Of a stretch of 64,000 nucleotides of DNA, positions 44,540 to 55,726 are shown piece by piece. Below the pieces are notes generated by a model that was given only the letters and a program-made list of their open reading frames with translations, did no database searches and was not told where the DNA came from. Both the position numbers and the translations under genes were made by a program. The DNA is from Nilaparvata lugens (lineage: Eukaryota > Arthropoda > Insecta > Hemiptera > Delphacidae): positions 16,995,236 to 17,059,235 of the forward strand of contig NC_052511.1 in the NCBI RefSeq assembly GCF_014356525.2. The letters are read 5' to 3'. How positions within the stretch are numbered: position 1 is the first letter of the stretch; every line of letters starts with the position of its first letter.

Positions 44540-44935
44540 ATGGTTGTTATGTCTCTAAACTTGTTTACACAGCACCACAATTACCAGTCTAGACGGTGCA
44601 ATATTTGCAATAGTGCTGATGGCATTTCCTTGAAATGCATTCCGAACTTTGAAAAGACTTCAGAAATCAGAAATGAAAAAGCACTAAAACGATTCACTCT
44701 CTGTCTAATTATTCCTCTCCTCTTCTCTTTCTCTATTATAAGTAGAATATCTAGTTCAAGTAAATATTTTAGTTTGCTCTTCGAAATTTCATTTAGTAGT
44801 GTTGTGGTTCAGCTTTCGCATTGTTTGGTCGGTATGGCGTTATGGTCTTACAAAAAGTATTCTATTTTATTATCAATATTATTAATTCAAGTGATATTAA
44901 TTCACTTTACAGTATTTGACGTAATTAAAGTGTGA
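44540..44935 (+). other. 131-codon hydrophobic open frame, status uncertain
   Basis: Starts at ATG. After a short Cys-containing stretch (CNICNSADGISLKC) it runs through two or three long hydrophobic segments (FTLCLIIPLLFSFSII; ILLSILLIQVILIHF). Hydrophobic runs are expected by chance in T-rich DNA, and it matches no hAT protein. I list it only because it is the longest frame in the right half of the hAT element. Confidence 0.15.
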
Positions 44936-45339
44936 GCTCTATCCCGTTCTGATGTAGGATAGAAATGCTCTTGTTCTACATAAAAAAGACTCTGATGAGT
45001 TATCTTGCTTCCCTCAGTTCTCACTATCATCTAGGATACAGCAAATTTAAGGTAGGACATGGAATATAACAGTTACTCCTAATCTTGAAAACGTTTATAG
45101 AAATAGAATGTTCAATTTTAATATTATTCCCAAGTATTTTTTTTCATTTTAATGATAGCCTTTCCCTCTTTAATCGGCCCTTTTTCATCTACACACACTG
45201 TTACTGAACATGTAATTGGTTAAAAATGAATTAAACTGATTTTTGCCAATTCCGGGATCAGTCCCGGGATCCCGGGGATTGATATTGGATAATCCCGAAA
45301 TACCGGGATTAGAAATCAGTCCCGGGATTGACATCCCTA

Positions 45340-45347
45340 CTTTCAAG
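45340..45347. repeat. 8-bp target duplication, right
   Basis: CTTTCAAG, matching 39357-39364. Confidence 0.92.
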
Positions 45348-45928
45348 GCGAGTTTGGATAGTTTAATACTCTTGGAACTTCAACTTGAAAATAGAATCTT
45401 CGATAAAAATTGAGTTCAATACTGCCTTTTTTCATCAATTTAGTTTTAAAAAATGTTTTCATGAGAATTTGAATGAATTTCAGCTTCAATAACTGGAATA
45501 CCGTGAGAAAAAAGGATGTATCACATTCTAATCAACAATCCACACATCTAATCAACAATACTCACAGAGGAAAGAAGGATTACAAACAGACTATAAACAA
45601 AAAATTCAATTGTTTCCTTTCTCTGTCATTGACCATGCAAATATATTAGTGCGCTCTCTAGTTGAGAACCAGTGGAAATGAATCATGAACTCGACACAAA
45701 TTCCAACTAATCTTCCATAAATGAATATGGCAGTATTATCTACTCCAATTTTATTGATCTTGAACCTTGGGTGGCCACTAAAGATAGGAGAAGTAGTTTG
45801 TACATACATGCTCACCATGCAAGCTCTGTCATCAGCGAGAGGCTTCAAACAAAAAACAGCTGTTTGACAGCAGCTTCCAACATTAGAATAAACAGCAAAA
45901 AAAATGAAAGGTAATAATTAATTATAAT

Positions 45929-46846
45929 GGACACATCAGGTATTTTTCACTTTTTTTATTTTCACTATTTTTTAAACATTTTGGAAAAAACCTCTGTGAC
46001 AACTGTCAATTTACTGTTTAACACTGAAAACTCCAATGCAAAAGGAAAACTAATCTCACCAAACCCATCCCAACGAAACCTTACTAGTGCGTGGGGACAT
46101 ACGACTTACCGCCGCCTCAAAGAAATAGTGGATGGGCTGATTGCGCTCCTCACAATCCTTATATCTTCTCTTAAACTGGAATTCAACCAGTTAGCCAGGG
46201 AAGTCAGCCTTTTTCACACCAAATCTGGGTATGGCCAATTCTATTTGATCACTAGTAGGCCTATTTCACTTTTTGGCCAAATTGCACTGTTCCCCACACA
46301 TTTTACACGTTGTAACACTTTTTAAAATATTGTGTTTTAACATAAAATCTAAAACTTCCTCATCTTTGAACCTCGTTCTCCCCAAATATTTTACTCTACA
46401 ACCAGCACAATCTATTTTGAATTAACTAGGTTCAACAGTTTTAAACAAACTTTGTTAATTAAAATATAAACTACAATTTCTTTTTCTTCATAAAGAGCAA
46501 CCATAATTACATAAAGAATGATCATAATTACATACAGAATGGTCTCTTTTGCATTTATAATTTAAAGTATCCTATTTTTTATAATTTTGATCTAGGCAAC
46601 CATATGATTGTCCAATCAGTTTAGTGATGATATGAGAAAAAAAACCTTCTGGAAAACATAAACATAAACAAAACCAAAGATAACCTTGATGAGTGAAGAA
46701 CGTTAATTTTAGAATTTATATTGATATAATTAAAATGTAGAGAAAAAAATGTTGTTTCAAGTTAAACAAAATATCATCACATAATCAAATCCATAAGTTT
46801 TATAAGGAATAGAGTAAGTGCATCTTTTTAAATACCTGATGTGTCC
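45929..46846. repeat. Possible TIR element with 17-bp ends GGACACATCAGGTATTT
   Basis: GGACACATCAGGTATTT at 45929-45945 has an exact inverted copy at 46830-46846. No target duplication is visible. On the minus strand about 46060-46330 a broken coding-like segment has CKMCGEQCN and ends at a GTAAGT donor-like site, possibly a degraded zinc-finger exon; it contains stops. Confidence 0.4.
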
Positions 46847-48324
46847 GTTGTAAACTGGTACCAAATAAAATAAAATAAACCACTGGAAATTTACAAGTTA
46901 GAATAATAAATAATAGTATCGAGTGACCTGGCTAGCTCAGATCTGATGTCAGATTTTCCAGGTCGTAACTGATCAATTTCAGGGCCTCTGACATGACCTA
47001 ACGACTGCTTTTTAGACAGCCGGGACTGTTTTATACAAATTATAATGAGAGAAAAATAATTTAACCTCCTGTAGAGCAACGAAGAAAAATTAAACAACAG
47101 GAAATCTAAGATACAAAAACCTAACCTTTGAAAATTTTTCTCAAAGTCTTTCGCTTTGATGACACACTAATATATGACGACATACGTGTTTACACACATG
47201 TTCAACATACTTGTCCTGTCGTTAGTGGCCACCCTTTTAACAGAGGTGATGATGAAATGATGAAAAATCAATTGATAGAAAAATAATCGAATACTGTAGA
47301 TGTGTGGATCCAGAAGTTTTCATCACAGTTCACCACTTATTCGCCTTTCAACAGATAATTCGATTGAAGCCATTTCTGGATATTACACGCAATAGGGACA
47401 ATATGGATGATGGGTTATTTAAGTGTGTAGCCTGACAACTTGAAGACGTACTATGATGCGCTTCCCAGCCACCTGATGGATGCTGTAGCTCAATCTCAAT
47501 CCCAATCTCAGCCGCCTTAAAGATCTCGTTTATCGGACAGAGTAAGAAATTTGAAGTACTCGGCAAGATATAAAGGTGGCAGTAAATCTAGCGTGAAATA
47601 TCGGCCAACGAAGAAAAGAGTGCCTTCGAAAAAACCAACTCACTCAACTCGCCTCAAACTGCTATCTAAGTTGCTTATATTGATTGAATGAGAAGCCGAA
47701 AAGTGTGGGTGCTCACACTTCAGGAGTTGAATTGATAGGACGTGACAAATCACAGTGAGCATTGGATACTAGGGATGAAGAGTGTAATTATTGCAGATCT
47801 GATGCTATTAATAGGAAATATGAAGCGTTTTATCAAATCAATTTAATGATTGAAAATATAAGAAAGTTATCGATATTAATCACAGTAAGAACTAGTAAAT
47901 GAAGATGAAGAGTTTAATTTTAGATGTTAATCTCCACAGAGTTTGATCTTTACCTTATATAATTATATTTCTGGGCGGAAAATTAGTCTTGAATTAGCAG
48001 CTATTGATTACCTATTTCTTAGTGAATGTTATTCCATAACAAAATAAGAGAAGAATAGTTTTGGGTTAGCCTGTCGTTCTATCTCAATCATATTTTTAAT
48101 ATTATAGTCACAATGAACAAATAAATAAATAATGAAGAGTATAAAGCCTTCTCAAGAAATTAACAGTAATAGAAACAACAATAGGAAAGAAACATTTGAG
48201 AATTTCTGTGTTATTGAGGGAGGAATCCATCGGAATAAAGAATACTTTAAAGTGTCTATATCAATGATTTATCAATACAAAAATTGATAGTTAATAAAAA
48301 AATGGTTAATTGAATAGTTTCGGC
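46847..48324. other. Stretch without recognised gene
   Basis: Short frames only. No repeats noted on inspection. Confidence 0.4.
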
Positions 48325-48700
48325 TGCAACACCATTGGTGTTCACCATAATGATGATGATTATCAATGTCTAGTAAACTGTAAGCTTAAACATTGAGCAA
48401 CATAATATGAGTTTGGTGGTGTTGGTGGAGCCCTATGACTCAGCTGCTGATTATTAGTTGCTGATTAGCTGCTGGTCATTAGCTGCTGGCTAATGACAGT
48501 TAGTTGAGCTCAACCATCATTGGTCAACAGCTAATGGCCAATGGTAGGGCTTCACCTACACTGAATTCTGTTACTCAATCTTCCAGCTTTCACTCTACTA
48601 TGAATGGATAATATTGTGTAAAACTAGTATCTCAAATTGTTCCAATAAATCAGTAGTTTTGACAATATCAAGTCGTTTTTATTGAACATCAAAGTCGTCG
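48325..48700 (+). repeat. Dispersed repeat family R3, copy 2
   Basis: It has the R3 order: GTTTCGGCTGCAACACCATT, ATTATCAATGTCTAGTAA, AAGCTTAAACATT, GGTCAACAGCTAATGG, a CTGTTACTCAAT block, then AATAAATCAGTAGTTTTGAC and CAAGTCGTTT. It contains an imperfect cluster of GCTGCTGATTA/GCTGGCTAATGA direct repeats (48465-48500). Confidence 0.65.
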
Positions 48701-49679
48701 AAAATAAAATCTACCAGATATGTATTAATTTATATATTGGTGAATGAAAGATATACACAGATTAAATGTAAAATCCACTCAAGTCAGATCAATTGTAACA
48801 TTTTGACATTGTTTAGGAGTTGAAAACAACTACCTCATTTCATTTTTTTCCATTCATAAGTGAGGGAAGATAGTAATTCAAGTCACCTTGGAAATCCCCG
48901 TGACAATATAAAAAACCTTGAAAATGACTATTCTCATATCCTACTCGAGAAATTATTGAAATTCTAATTAAGTAAAGAACGTAATTCATCATGCCTAACT
49001 TGTAATGAACACGAAGTTCACAAAATTGCATAAGACCTCTAGACTACGACTTATTCCAAAGTACACTAAACTTTACTAATATTGTTATCAACAATCAACA
49101 TTAGCCTATTGTAATGTGCACGCTGTCACTTCAAAATTTAATCACGTTGATAGCCGTGATTGAGTGGTGGATCTATCTGGATTCACGTACTTTCAACGTT
49201 GAATATACGTGTTAATCGCTCTTATGGTTCTCAGGTAGGTAGTATAAATATTAAATTGAGCACCACCTAATACTAGATTATTCTGTCATTCCACCTTTCC
49301 TATTATGAGTACCATTATCATTAATATACTGCTACAAGGTGTTTTAATCCCCTTTAAATTATGTAGTTGCAATACACTGTAATTTCATATTATATTAGAA
49401 AATTATCTGTTAAATGATAATCCATATCGAACCCTCCTTAATGATTTTGAAAATCATCATGATATGAGCGTGATGGAATTCAATAAGATTGATTAAAATA
49501 TGCAACTCGCGAATACTCATGTACCACATAACGATATTATAAATAAGGCTAGTTACTTATACAAAACGTAAGTTGAGAAGTGAGTGATAAGTAAGAAAGT
49601 CTATCAGTATCAAACTAATACTCTCCAATGAAAATGACTCGATATTGTGAAGCCAGTGATTTATTAAAACAATTCAAGA
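48701..49679. other. Spacer between two R3 copies
   Basis: No gene or distinct repeat recognised; AT-rich. Confidence 0.4.
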
Positions 49680-49930
49680 TACTAGTTTCGATTTTTACAG
49701 CATTATCAATGTCTAGTAAGCTAAATGCTTAAACATTTAGCAGCCGAGTATAAAATAGTGTGGGTGGTTGATCTTTTGGTCAACAGCTAATATTCAATCA
49801 CCAACTCTATAAATATATTCTGTCGCTCAATGCTTGAATTTAAGAGCTTTAAGATTTAAGATTTGTTTTAATAAATCTGTAGTTTGACCATTCAAGGCGA
49901 TTCAAGTCGCTTCAATATGGTATTCTATAT
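49680..49930 (+). repeat. Dispersed repeat family R3, copy 3
   Basis: The same ordered landmarks as 48325-48700: GTTTCG, GCATTATCAATGTCTAGTAA, TGCTTAAACATTTAGCAG, TTGGTCAACAGCTAAT, TTCTGTCGCTCAAT, AATAAATCTGTAGTTTGACC and CGCTTCAATATGG. A complete-looking member of about 250 bp. Confidence 0.7.
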
Positions 49931-52000
49931 CACCTTTCCAACAACACAGGCAGAAAAGTCAGATTAGTTTAATATTATGTTATGGGATATTCTAAAATCT
50001 AAGTTTATCAAGTGGGAATCACTGAAGTGAATATAGTAGAATATATCAATATATGGGTGAATAGTCTTTGACAAGATTTTTCAACATGTGTATGTTCTGG
50101 GCTCATCCTGTCAATCTAATGCTCGATTCGAAGAATGATTGAATGGTTAAATGAGTGGTATATTGAATATTGTTCTCAATGCTTCATTACTTCATTACTG
50201 CCATAGCATAGGGATACGTTGAACTAATTTTGTCAATTCTCTTCAAACAATACAATGCAAAACAATAATGTGCATGTGATATACAACTGTGACATATGGC
50301 CGAAAAGCTGCATATCAGATTATCATGTTATTCATCCTGGTTAGAGAATTTTGAGCAGTTGTCAACCACTTGAATTCACCATCACATCATGATCATCATT
50401 CATCTCTGTTCATCAGTGTATCTGTGTTTCTTAATTTGATATCCTCATCAGTACCAACGTAATGGCCTCCGAGTATCCAGCATTTGTGTTGTAGAGAAAT
50501 CTTGATTTTGATCAAGGGTGGAACAAGATTGGTCGAGTTATTGACTGATTTTTTCTAGAAGATGTATATGAGAAAAAAAGCAAGGAGAACGAAAGGGAGA
50601 AGATTTGAGGCGAAATTATTGAATGTCCACACTCACAATATTAGATTCTGGTAAAAAAATAAATAACCAAGGACATTAAAGCTCCAAATCTTATTTCATT
50701 GAGCATTAAAGACGATTCATTCAATAGTGAAATTACACCCTCTAGAAGCGGAAGCGCTCTACTAGTTCAATTGAATTATTCCTTGGTCCGTGGGACGTTC
50801 GGACTTGCCTTCAAAATCCTCAAACAAACACCGGATGGCATCTACATTTTTAATTAAATTTCTTCTGCTATTGCTAAAAGCCTTCTTACTAGAAGCTCAA
50901 ATGCAGAGAAGGGCTTATGCTCTTATTTATTTTTCATCTGACGATGGTAGGAAATTGAGGAAAATGCGAGAAAATCTCCAGTTGGGAATTAATAATGTCG
51001 TAAGGTCAAAGCGTTGAGATTTTGTTTTTGATGTTGGGGATCTGTTTTTCTTGTGATGATTTACTTTGATTTCTTACGGGTGGACTGAAGATTTTTAATA
51101 TTTTTTCCAAATCATGAAGAAGAGAGAGTAAAGTCTTCGAGAAAATCTTGATAAAATTGAGATCACAGTATTTTGATGTTCTATACGACGACATGCAGTC
51201 AAGATTATGAGGATTTTGTGAATTTGAAGGGAGCTGGTTAACAATTGAAGCCGAGTTGAAGATACAATATCATCTCATGATATAAGGTAGTGTTTTGAGA
51301 TATCTCTGTAGATCTTGAGTTCATCCAGAGACATTCCACTTATTTGAAAAATTCTAAAATCAAATATCCATTTTATAACCTTGATCGGAAAAACTCTCAT
51401 GATTCTTACTTACTTTTATTGTTCTAATCAATCCCACATGAGCTCAACCTTGTTAGTGTGTGATAGAAAGGCTGCTATTATGAGTGAAATGGCATTCCAG
51501 TTGAAAGAGGGTCCTGAATCACAAAATATACGAGATAATATAGTTCAAGTAGAAATCTATGAATTATCAGAATTCTTCTTTTACAATATATTTCTCCGTA
51601 GCTCCTGCCATCCTCCATAATAATATTATTATAATAAAATATAGTAAGCAGTAGTAATAGTATATTAATCATGCATTTTATGCCTATATTCTCTTTTGAT
51701 ATTAGTATATGAATAATTGTACAATAGAGCAGTGCATTTCTGTATTCTCAAAGAATTTTATTGGTGGTTGGGCCCTGAGAAGGAATTTCATTCCTTGTCC
51801 ATACAATAGAACTGGGAAGCCTACAATTCCAGTACCTTTATAATTTTTAAACTACCATCGTATTTCAAGTATATAGAAGTACCTTTCATCTTAAACGTGG
51901 TTATAATAATCATTATTTAGACTAAAGAAAGTTTAATGGCCCAAACTGTATTCTTTATAAATTATCTAAATTCCACATTCTACATTCAATAGATCTGCTC
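49931..52000. other. Stretch without confident gene
   Basis: Apart from the small ORF listed separately (50835-51017), I see only short AT-rich frames and no repeats. Confidence 0.4.
50835..51017 (+). CDS. Hypothetical small secreted peptide (60 aa), weak
   Basis: From ATG the frame encodes a start resembling a signal peptide: MASTFLIKFLLLLLKAFLLE has a basic residue then a leucine core. A polar, basic C-terminal part follows (RKLRKMRENLQ, ending RSKR). Open frames extend upstream without an ATG. No homolog is known to me, and a 60-codon frame is easily met by chance in 64 kb, so this is only a candidate. The terminal RSKR is a furin-like basic stretch but sits directly before the stop. Confidence 0.15.
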   Translation: MASTFLIKFLLLLLKAFLLEAQMQRRAYALIYFSSDDGRKLRKMRENLQLGINNVVRSKR

Positions 52001-52195
52001 GACAGCTAATCATCGGGCCGACCAAAATCCAACTGCATCCCGTTGTGGAATCCTGATACAGGCTAACTTCCGCATTTTAGGGCCTTTATCGAGTTATTTC
52101 CGGTCGTTGAGTTTTCACCTGGCGAAAATCCTGTCCCTTGCCGTGAAATCGAACCCTGTCCGGTGCACTAATCCTCCTAAGGCCGCTGTAAACAA
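52001..52195 (-). mobile_element. Candidate tRNA-derived SINE, minus strand
   Basis: On the minus strand CGGCCTTAGGAGG (52173-52185) resembles a pol III A box, and GGGTTCGATTTC (52145-52156) resembles a B box, about 17 nt apart. Downstream sequence CGGCAAGGGACAGGATTTTC continues as in many arthropod SINE bodies. The block is markedly GC-richer than its flanks. The 3' end near 52000 is uncertain and no second copy was found. Confidence 0.35.
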
Positions 52196-52635
52196 GATCC
52201 AAAGGACGAAGGATGGAGGATGGGATGAAGAAGAAGAAAGATATGATGAAGAAGGACGGGTGAAGGAGGAGGAGGAGAATATGTAGGCGGAGAAGGAGGT
52301 AGAGGAAAAGGATGAAGGATGAGACGATGAAAAAGGAAGAGATGATGATGAAGAAGGACGAAGGACGGGAGAAGAAGGATGAGAAGGAGGAGGAGGAGGA
52401 GGATGAGGAGAATGAGGAAAAGTAGTAGGGAGGGGAAGAGTGGGAGGAGGAGGAGGTGGAGGAGGAGAAGTAGCAGTATGAAGAGGACAAGGTGGTAGAG
52501 AAAAAGGATGAAGGATGAGACGATGAAGAGGGAAGAGATGATGATGGAGAAGGACAAAGGACGGGAGAAGGAGGAGGAAGAGGAGGAGGAGGAGGAGGAG
52601 GAGGAGGAGGATGAGGAGGAGTAGGATGATGATGA
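52196..52635. repeat. 440-bp purine-rich GGA/GAA/GAT low-complexity tract
   Basis: The plus strand is almost all purine, with AGGAGGAGG runs and internal near-duplicates (GATGAAGGATGAGACGATGA at about 52312 and 52506). Long minus-strand frames of Pro/Ser/Leu are composition artefacts. The GGA runs could form G-quadruplex or triplex DNA. Confidence 0.92.
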
Positions 52636-53121
52636 AGGACCCTTCCCTCCACCAGTTTTGATCCCTTTACTTAGCCCTGATCAGCAGTCAGGCGAGTAAA
52701 TCTATGTGAGCTCAGCTCAAACTCAAATTTGAATAATCGAGTCAAAACAAACCGTACAACTAATAGACACAATCATCACACAGAGTCTTTGACGACAGCC
52801 TTGGCAATCTGCCACCAGTCAAGTTCTAGATTGAAATGTCAACACGTGAAATTATCGATGTCAGATCGATTTACCTGATTCTGGTTGATTGACTCTTGAC
52901 TTTCCGTTTGAGAGTTGAAGTTAGAGTCAATCTTCAACCATAGAGAAAAGGGAAAATACTGATATCAGTAGAACAGAAATGTATAATCTCTGCTCAAACT
53001 ATCAATATCTGCTTCAACTGAAAAGCAAGGGAACGGAATTATGTTCCATAGCTTTGTGATGAGTTTTGTACTACTTTATGATATTGAGAAGTCAACAACT
53101 GCCAGGAAACCTCCACTCTTA

Positions 53122-53434
53122 AGCCGTGTCCACACTGAACAAATGTTCGACCAACATGTTTGTTGGAAAAGTTTGGGCAAATTTGATTATGTTTGACTAG
53201 CAATGTTTGCCCGTGGCCAGTGTGTATACGCGTCACCAAACAAAATATTTGTAAGTGGGAAGAACAGGTTTTATGTTTTACAGCTGACAACTCTGAAAAC
53301 GTTTGGAAAAACAGCAATTTTTTGTTTGACAAACAATGATTGTCCAAACTTTTAAAAATTTTTGTCCTTGAGCTCCTCAACAAACATGTTTGCCGAACAT
53401 GTATGTCGAACATTTGTTCAGTGTGGACACGGCT
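53122..53434. mobile_element. PIF/Harbinger-like MITE, copy 1 (313 bp)
   Basis: Perfect 30-bp terminal inverted repeats begin AGCCGTGTCCACACTGAAC. TTA at 53119-53121 and 53435-53437 is a 3-bp target duplication as in PIF/Harbinger elements. The interior is full of CAAACATGTTTG-type palindromes. A second member in inverted orientation lies at 62788-63096. No transposase. Confidence 0.88.
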
Positions 53435-53437
53435 TTA

Positions 53438-54699
53438 GTGATACTAAGAAATGGATAATGTATAATATAATAGGAGAAAAAATTCACTTATACACGTTCG
53501 GGATGGGAAATTCACGAATGACGCATCATCACATCTAAACTACTGGACTGACCAACTTTAAATATTGCATATCGATTCTTGATTTACCGAGGATGGTTAT
53601 AGGCATATTTAAACTCTTCAAGAGTTCAGTAGGTCAAGTTAACAGTTTGTCAAGTTTCTAATCAAAGCCTTGCAGACCACGGTTTACCTGTTAGTCTAGT
53701 AGAATAATTCAAAGTGGATAATCCAGTATATTTTCCTCTATAATAATTCTCACAAACAACTTGAAGAACTTATTTATTTATGTATATCTTGATGAAAAAG
53801 TTGTGTCTCAAGAACTCCCTACAAATATTGTTTTCCATAATAACTTTTTCCAAATATTATACTTTTTCATAGTGATCATGAAACTTGCTCCACCATGCAG
53901 TCATTTTCATTGTGATTGTGATAACCAACAGGCTTGAAACAGAGCTATTGATTTTCTCATCATCACTTCAAGGATTAGATTCATTAATTAACCTGTTCCT
54001 ACACCCATCTCTTTCTCAGCCTTCATCTCTTTTTCCAGTAGCTATTGATTTCAATAATGATATTACATAAAACCTGTGGAAGGTTCATCTCATAGTCCCC
54101 TCCCCAAACTGACGATAAACCGACTTCGTAGCCATCGGTTTGATTTTTCCCTTGAGACTTTAAAAAGCACTAAAATCCTTTTGAAAATATGGCGTGAAAC
54201 CACTTATTGCTCCACTGAAACTTTTTTGTTAGCGCTGATCTCCAATCCAATGCATGAGGTGTTATCCATGCATTAAACCTTGAGCCCCTTAACCTTCGAA
54301 CTGGATGGCTCATCACACATCACAAGGGAATCCTTTTATAACGAAGAAGCATCCTCCCATTTTTCCATAAGGGTTTCTCGTTACATGACATTTCAATATC
54401 AAGGCCACTCCGAGTTTACTGGTGGATTATCGCCCATCTTAAAATATAAAATTCTATTTATATTCATAAGAAATATTGTATATATACTGAAGAGTGTCAA
54501 ATGAGATTTTTATGAATATTAATTTCATAATTATTGTAACAACAAAATTCATCACGCACGATTTCTAAATTAGATTATGTGACCGCATTCTTACCTAATT
54601 GTTCACAAATAATAAGAAACTAACTTGGTATTGCTCTCCGGTGGATAATCGTTTATCTCACAAAATACAAACATCGAGGAAATAAAGAAAAATTGAAAA
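53438..54699. other. Stretch without recognised gene
   Basis: Frames at 53885-54504 are interrupted by stops and match nothing known. The part 54070-54430 is less AT-rich than its surroundings and may be an old coding or repeat remnant. Confidence 0.35.
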
Positions 54700-54945
54700 A
54701 ATGTTGTTTAACAGGTCTCATAGCCGTACTTGGCCTAGTCTCGGCCAATAACAGTAGAGCTCAACCTTCATTGGTCGACAGCTCAAAATGGTCTGTCAAT
54801 CGTAGGATTTCACCCAAGCGTACTGAATGTATTCTACTGCTGAATTTTAAAAGGTTCACTCCACTAGAAATTGACAATATTGTATAATAAACTGGAATTC
54901 AAGTTGTTTTAATAAATTCATAATTTTGGTTGTAATATCAATTTT
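54700..54945 (+). repeat. Dispersed repeat family R3, copy 4 (diverged)
   Basis: CTTCATTGGTCGACAGCTCA, ATGTATTCTACTGCTGAATTT, then GTTTTAATAAATTCATAATTTTGG keep the R3 order but with many changes. Confidence 0.5.
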
Positions 54946-55031
54946 TAATAATTTCAATAAGAGAAAAATTTAATCCTATATATTGTGAATGGTAACTATA
55001 ACACGCAACAAGCAACTAATAACTTAATAAC

Positions 55032-55726
55032 GGGGCACCGAGCTTCGCTCGTTATTTATTTATTGACTTTTGATAAACCAAACAAAATTCTTTAAAATGA
55101 TTGGGGAAGTACTAACAGCACAGCCCAAAACTGTTTCTTTCCCGAATTTTGATTTATACACTATAAATAGTCCAGAAAGTAGGTTATGTTCCATACACTC
55201 AAATTCAGGTTCAATTTTCTGTTCAAACATTTGAAAACAAAAAAATATATAATTTAGATTATATGCAAACCAAATTAAATAACAAAATAACACTCACTAA
55301 TCACTTGAAATTGTCAAATAATGATCAACTTTGAAAATTATGATATACTCTAGTTTAGGAGGATTATCATGTCATATCAACAAATCAGATTATGTTGATC
55401 AAATCGATTGAATTGTCGCTGTTAATTTCTCGCTGATTGATTATGATTACACAGCTGGAAATAATTCTGTCTCTCTCCCACACAGGCACACGCATCTTCT
55501 GTTATCGAGAGACGACGAAATTATCATCTGTTTTCCAAGGATGAATTATCCTTTTAATGTCGTTCAGAGAGTTTTCCAAAGAATGAGACCTAGTGCAATC
55601 GAATCTTTATATCATAAACCTACTATGTTCCAAAATTCGTGAAAATCGTTAGAGCCGTTTTCGAGATCCGTAAAGCATAAATAACCAGATATGTATACAG
55701 AAATTGCTCCCTCAATACAATAGGAT
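55032..55726 (+). mobile_element. Non-autonomous dispersed element with CGAGCTTCGCTC head, copy 2
   Basis: Head GGGGCACCGAGCTTCGCTC. The tail shares TTTTCCAAGGATGAAT, CCTTTTAATGTCGTTCAG, AGTGCAATCGAATCTTTATA, AGAGCCGTTTTCGAGATCC and AATAGGATA with 33165-33806. The middles differ, as expected for old copies with insertions. No ORF of note. Confidence 0.7.

Larger units (their letters stand above)
39365..45339. mobile_element. hAT-type DNA transposon, non-autonomous (5,975 bp)
   Basis: The ends are perfect 20-bp inverted repeats beginning TAGGGATGTCAATCCCGG, and the unit sits between exact 8-bp duplications (CTTTCAAG). An 8-bp duplication and a T/CAGGG-type end are hallmarks of hAT elements. 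Subterminal DNA on both sides is studded with CCCGGGAT/AATCCCGGG motifs, probable transposase-binding repeats. No hAT transposase (BED finger, RNase-H-like blocks, dimerisation block) is readable. The interior holds inverted subrepeats, a retroelement end, a perfect 63-nt inverted repeat and an exonuclease-like exon fragment. Confidence 0.93.

Noticed and set aside
44540..44935. Possible gustatory-receptor-like membrane protein
   Set aside because: The hydrophobic segments are expected in T-rich DNA, and I see no receptor signature or exon structure.
52086..52652. Long minus-strand Pro/Ser/Leu-rich frames
   Set aside because: They are translations of a GGA/GAA simple-sequence tract, so length reflects a lack of stop codons in polypurine DNA, not a gene.
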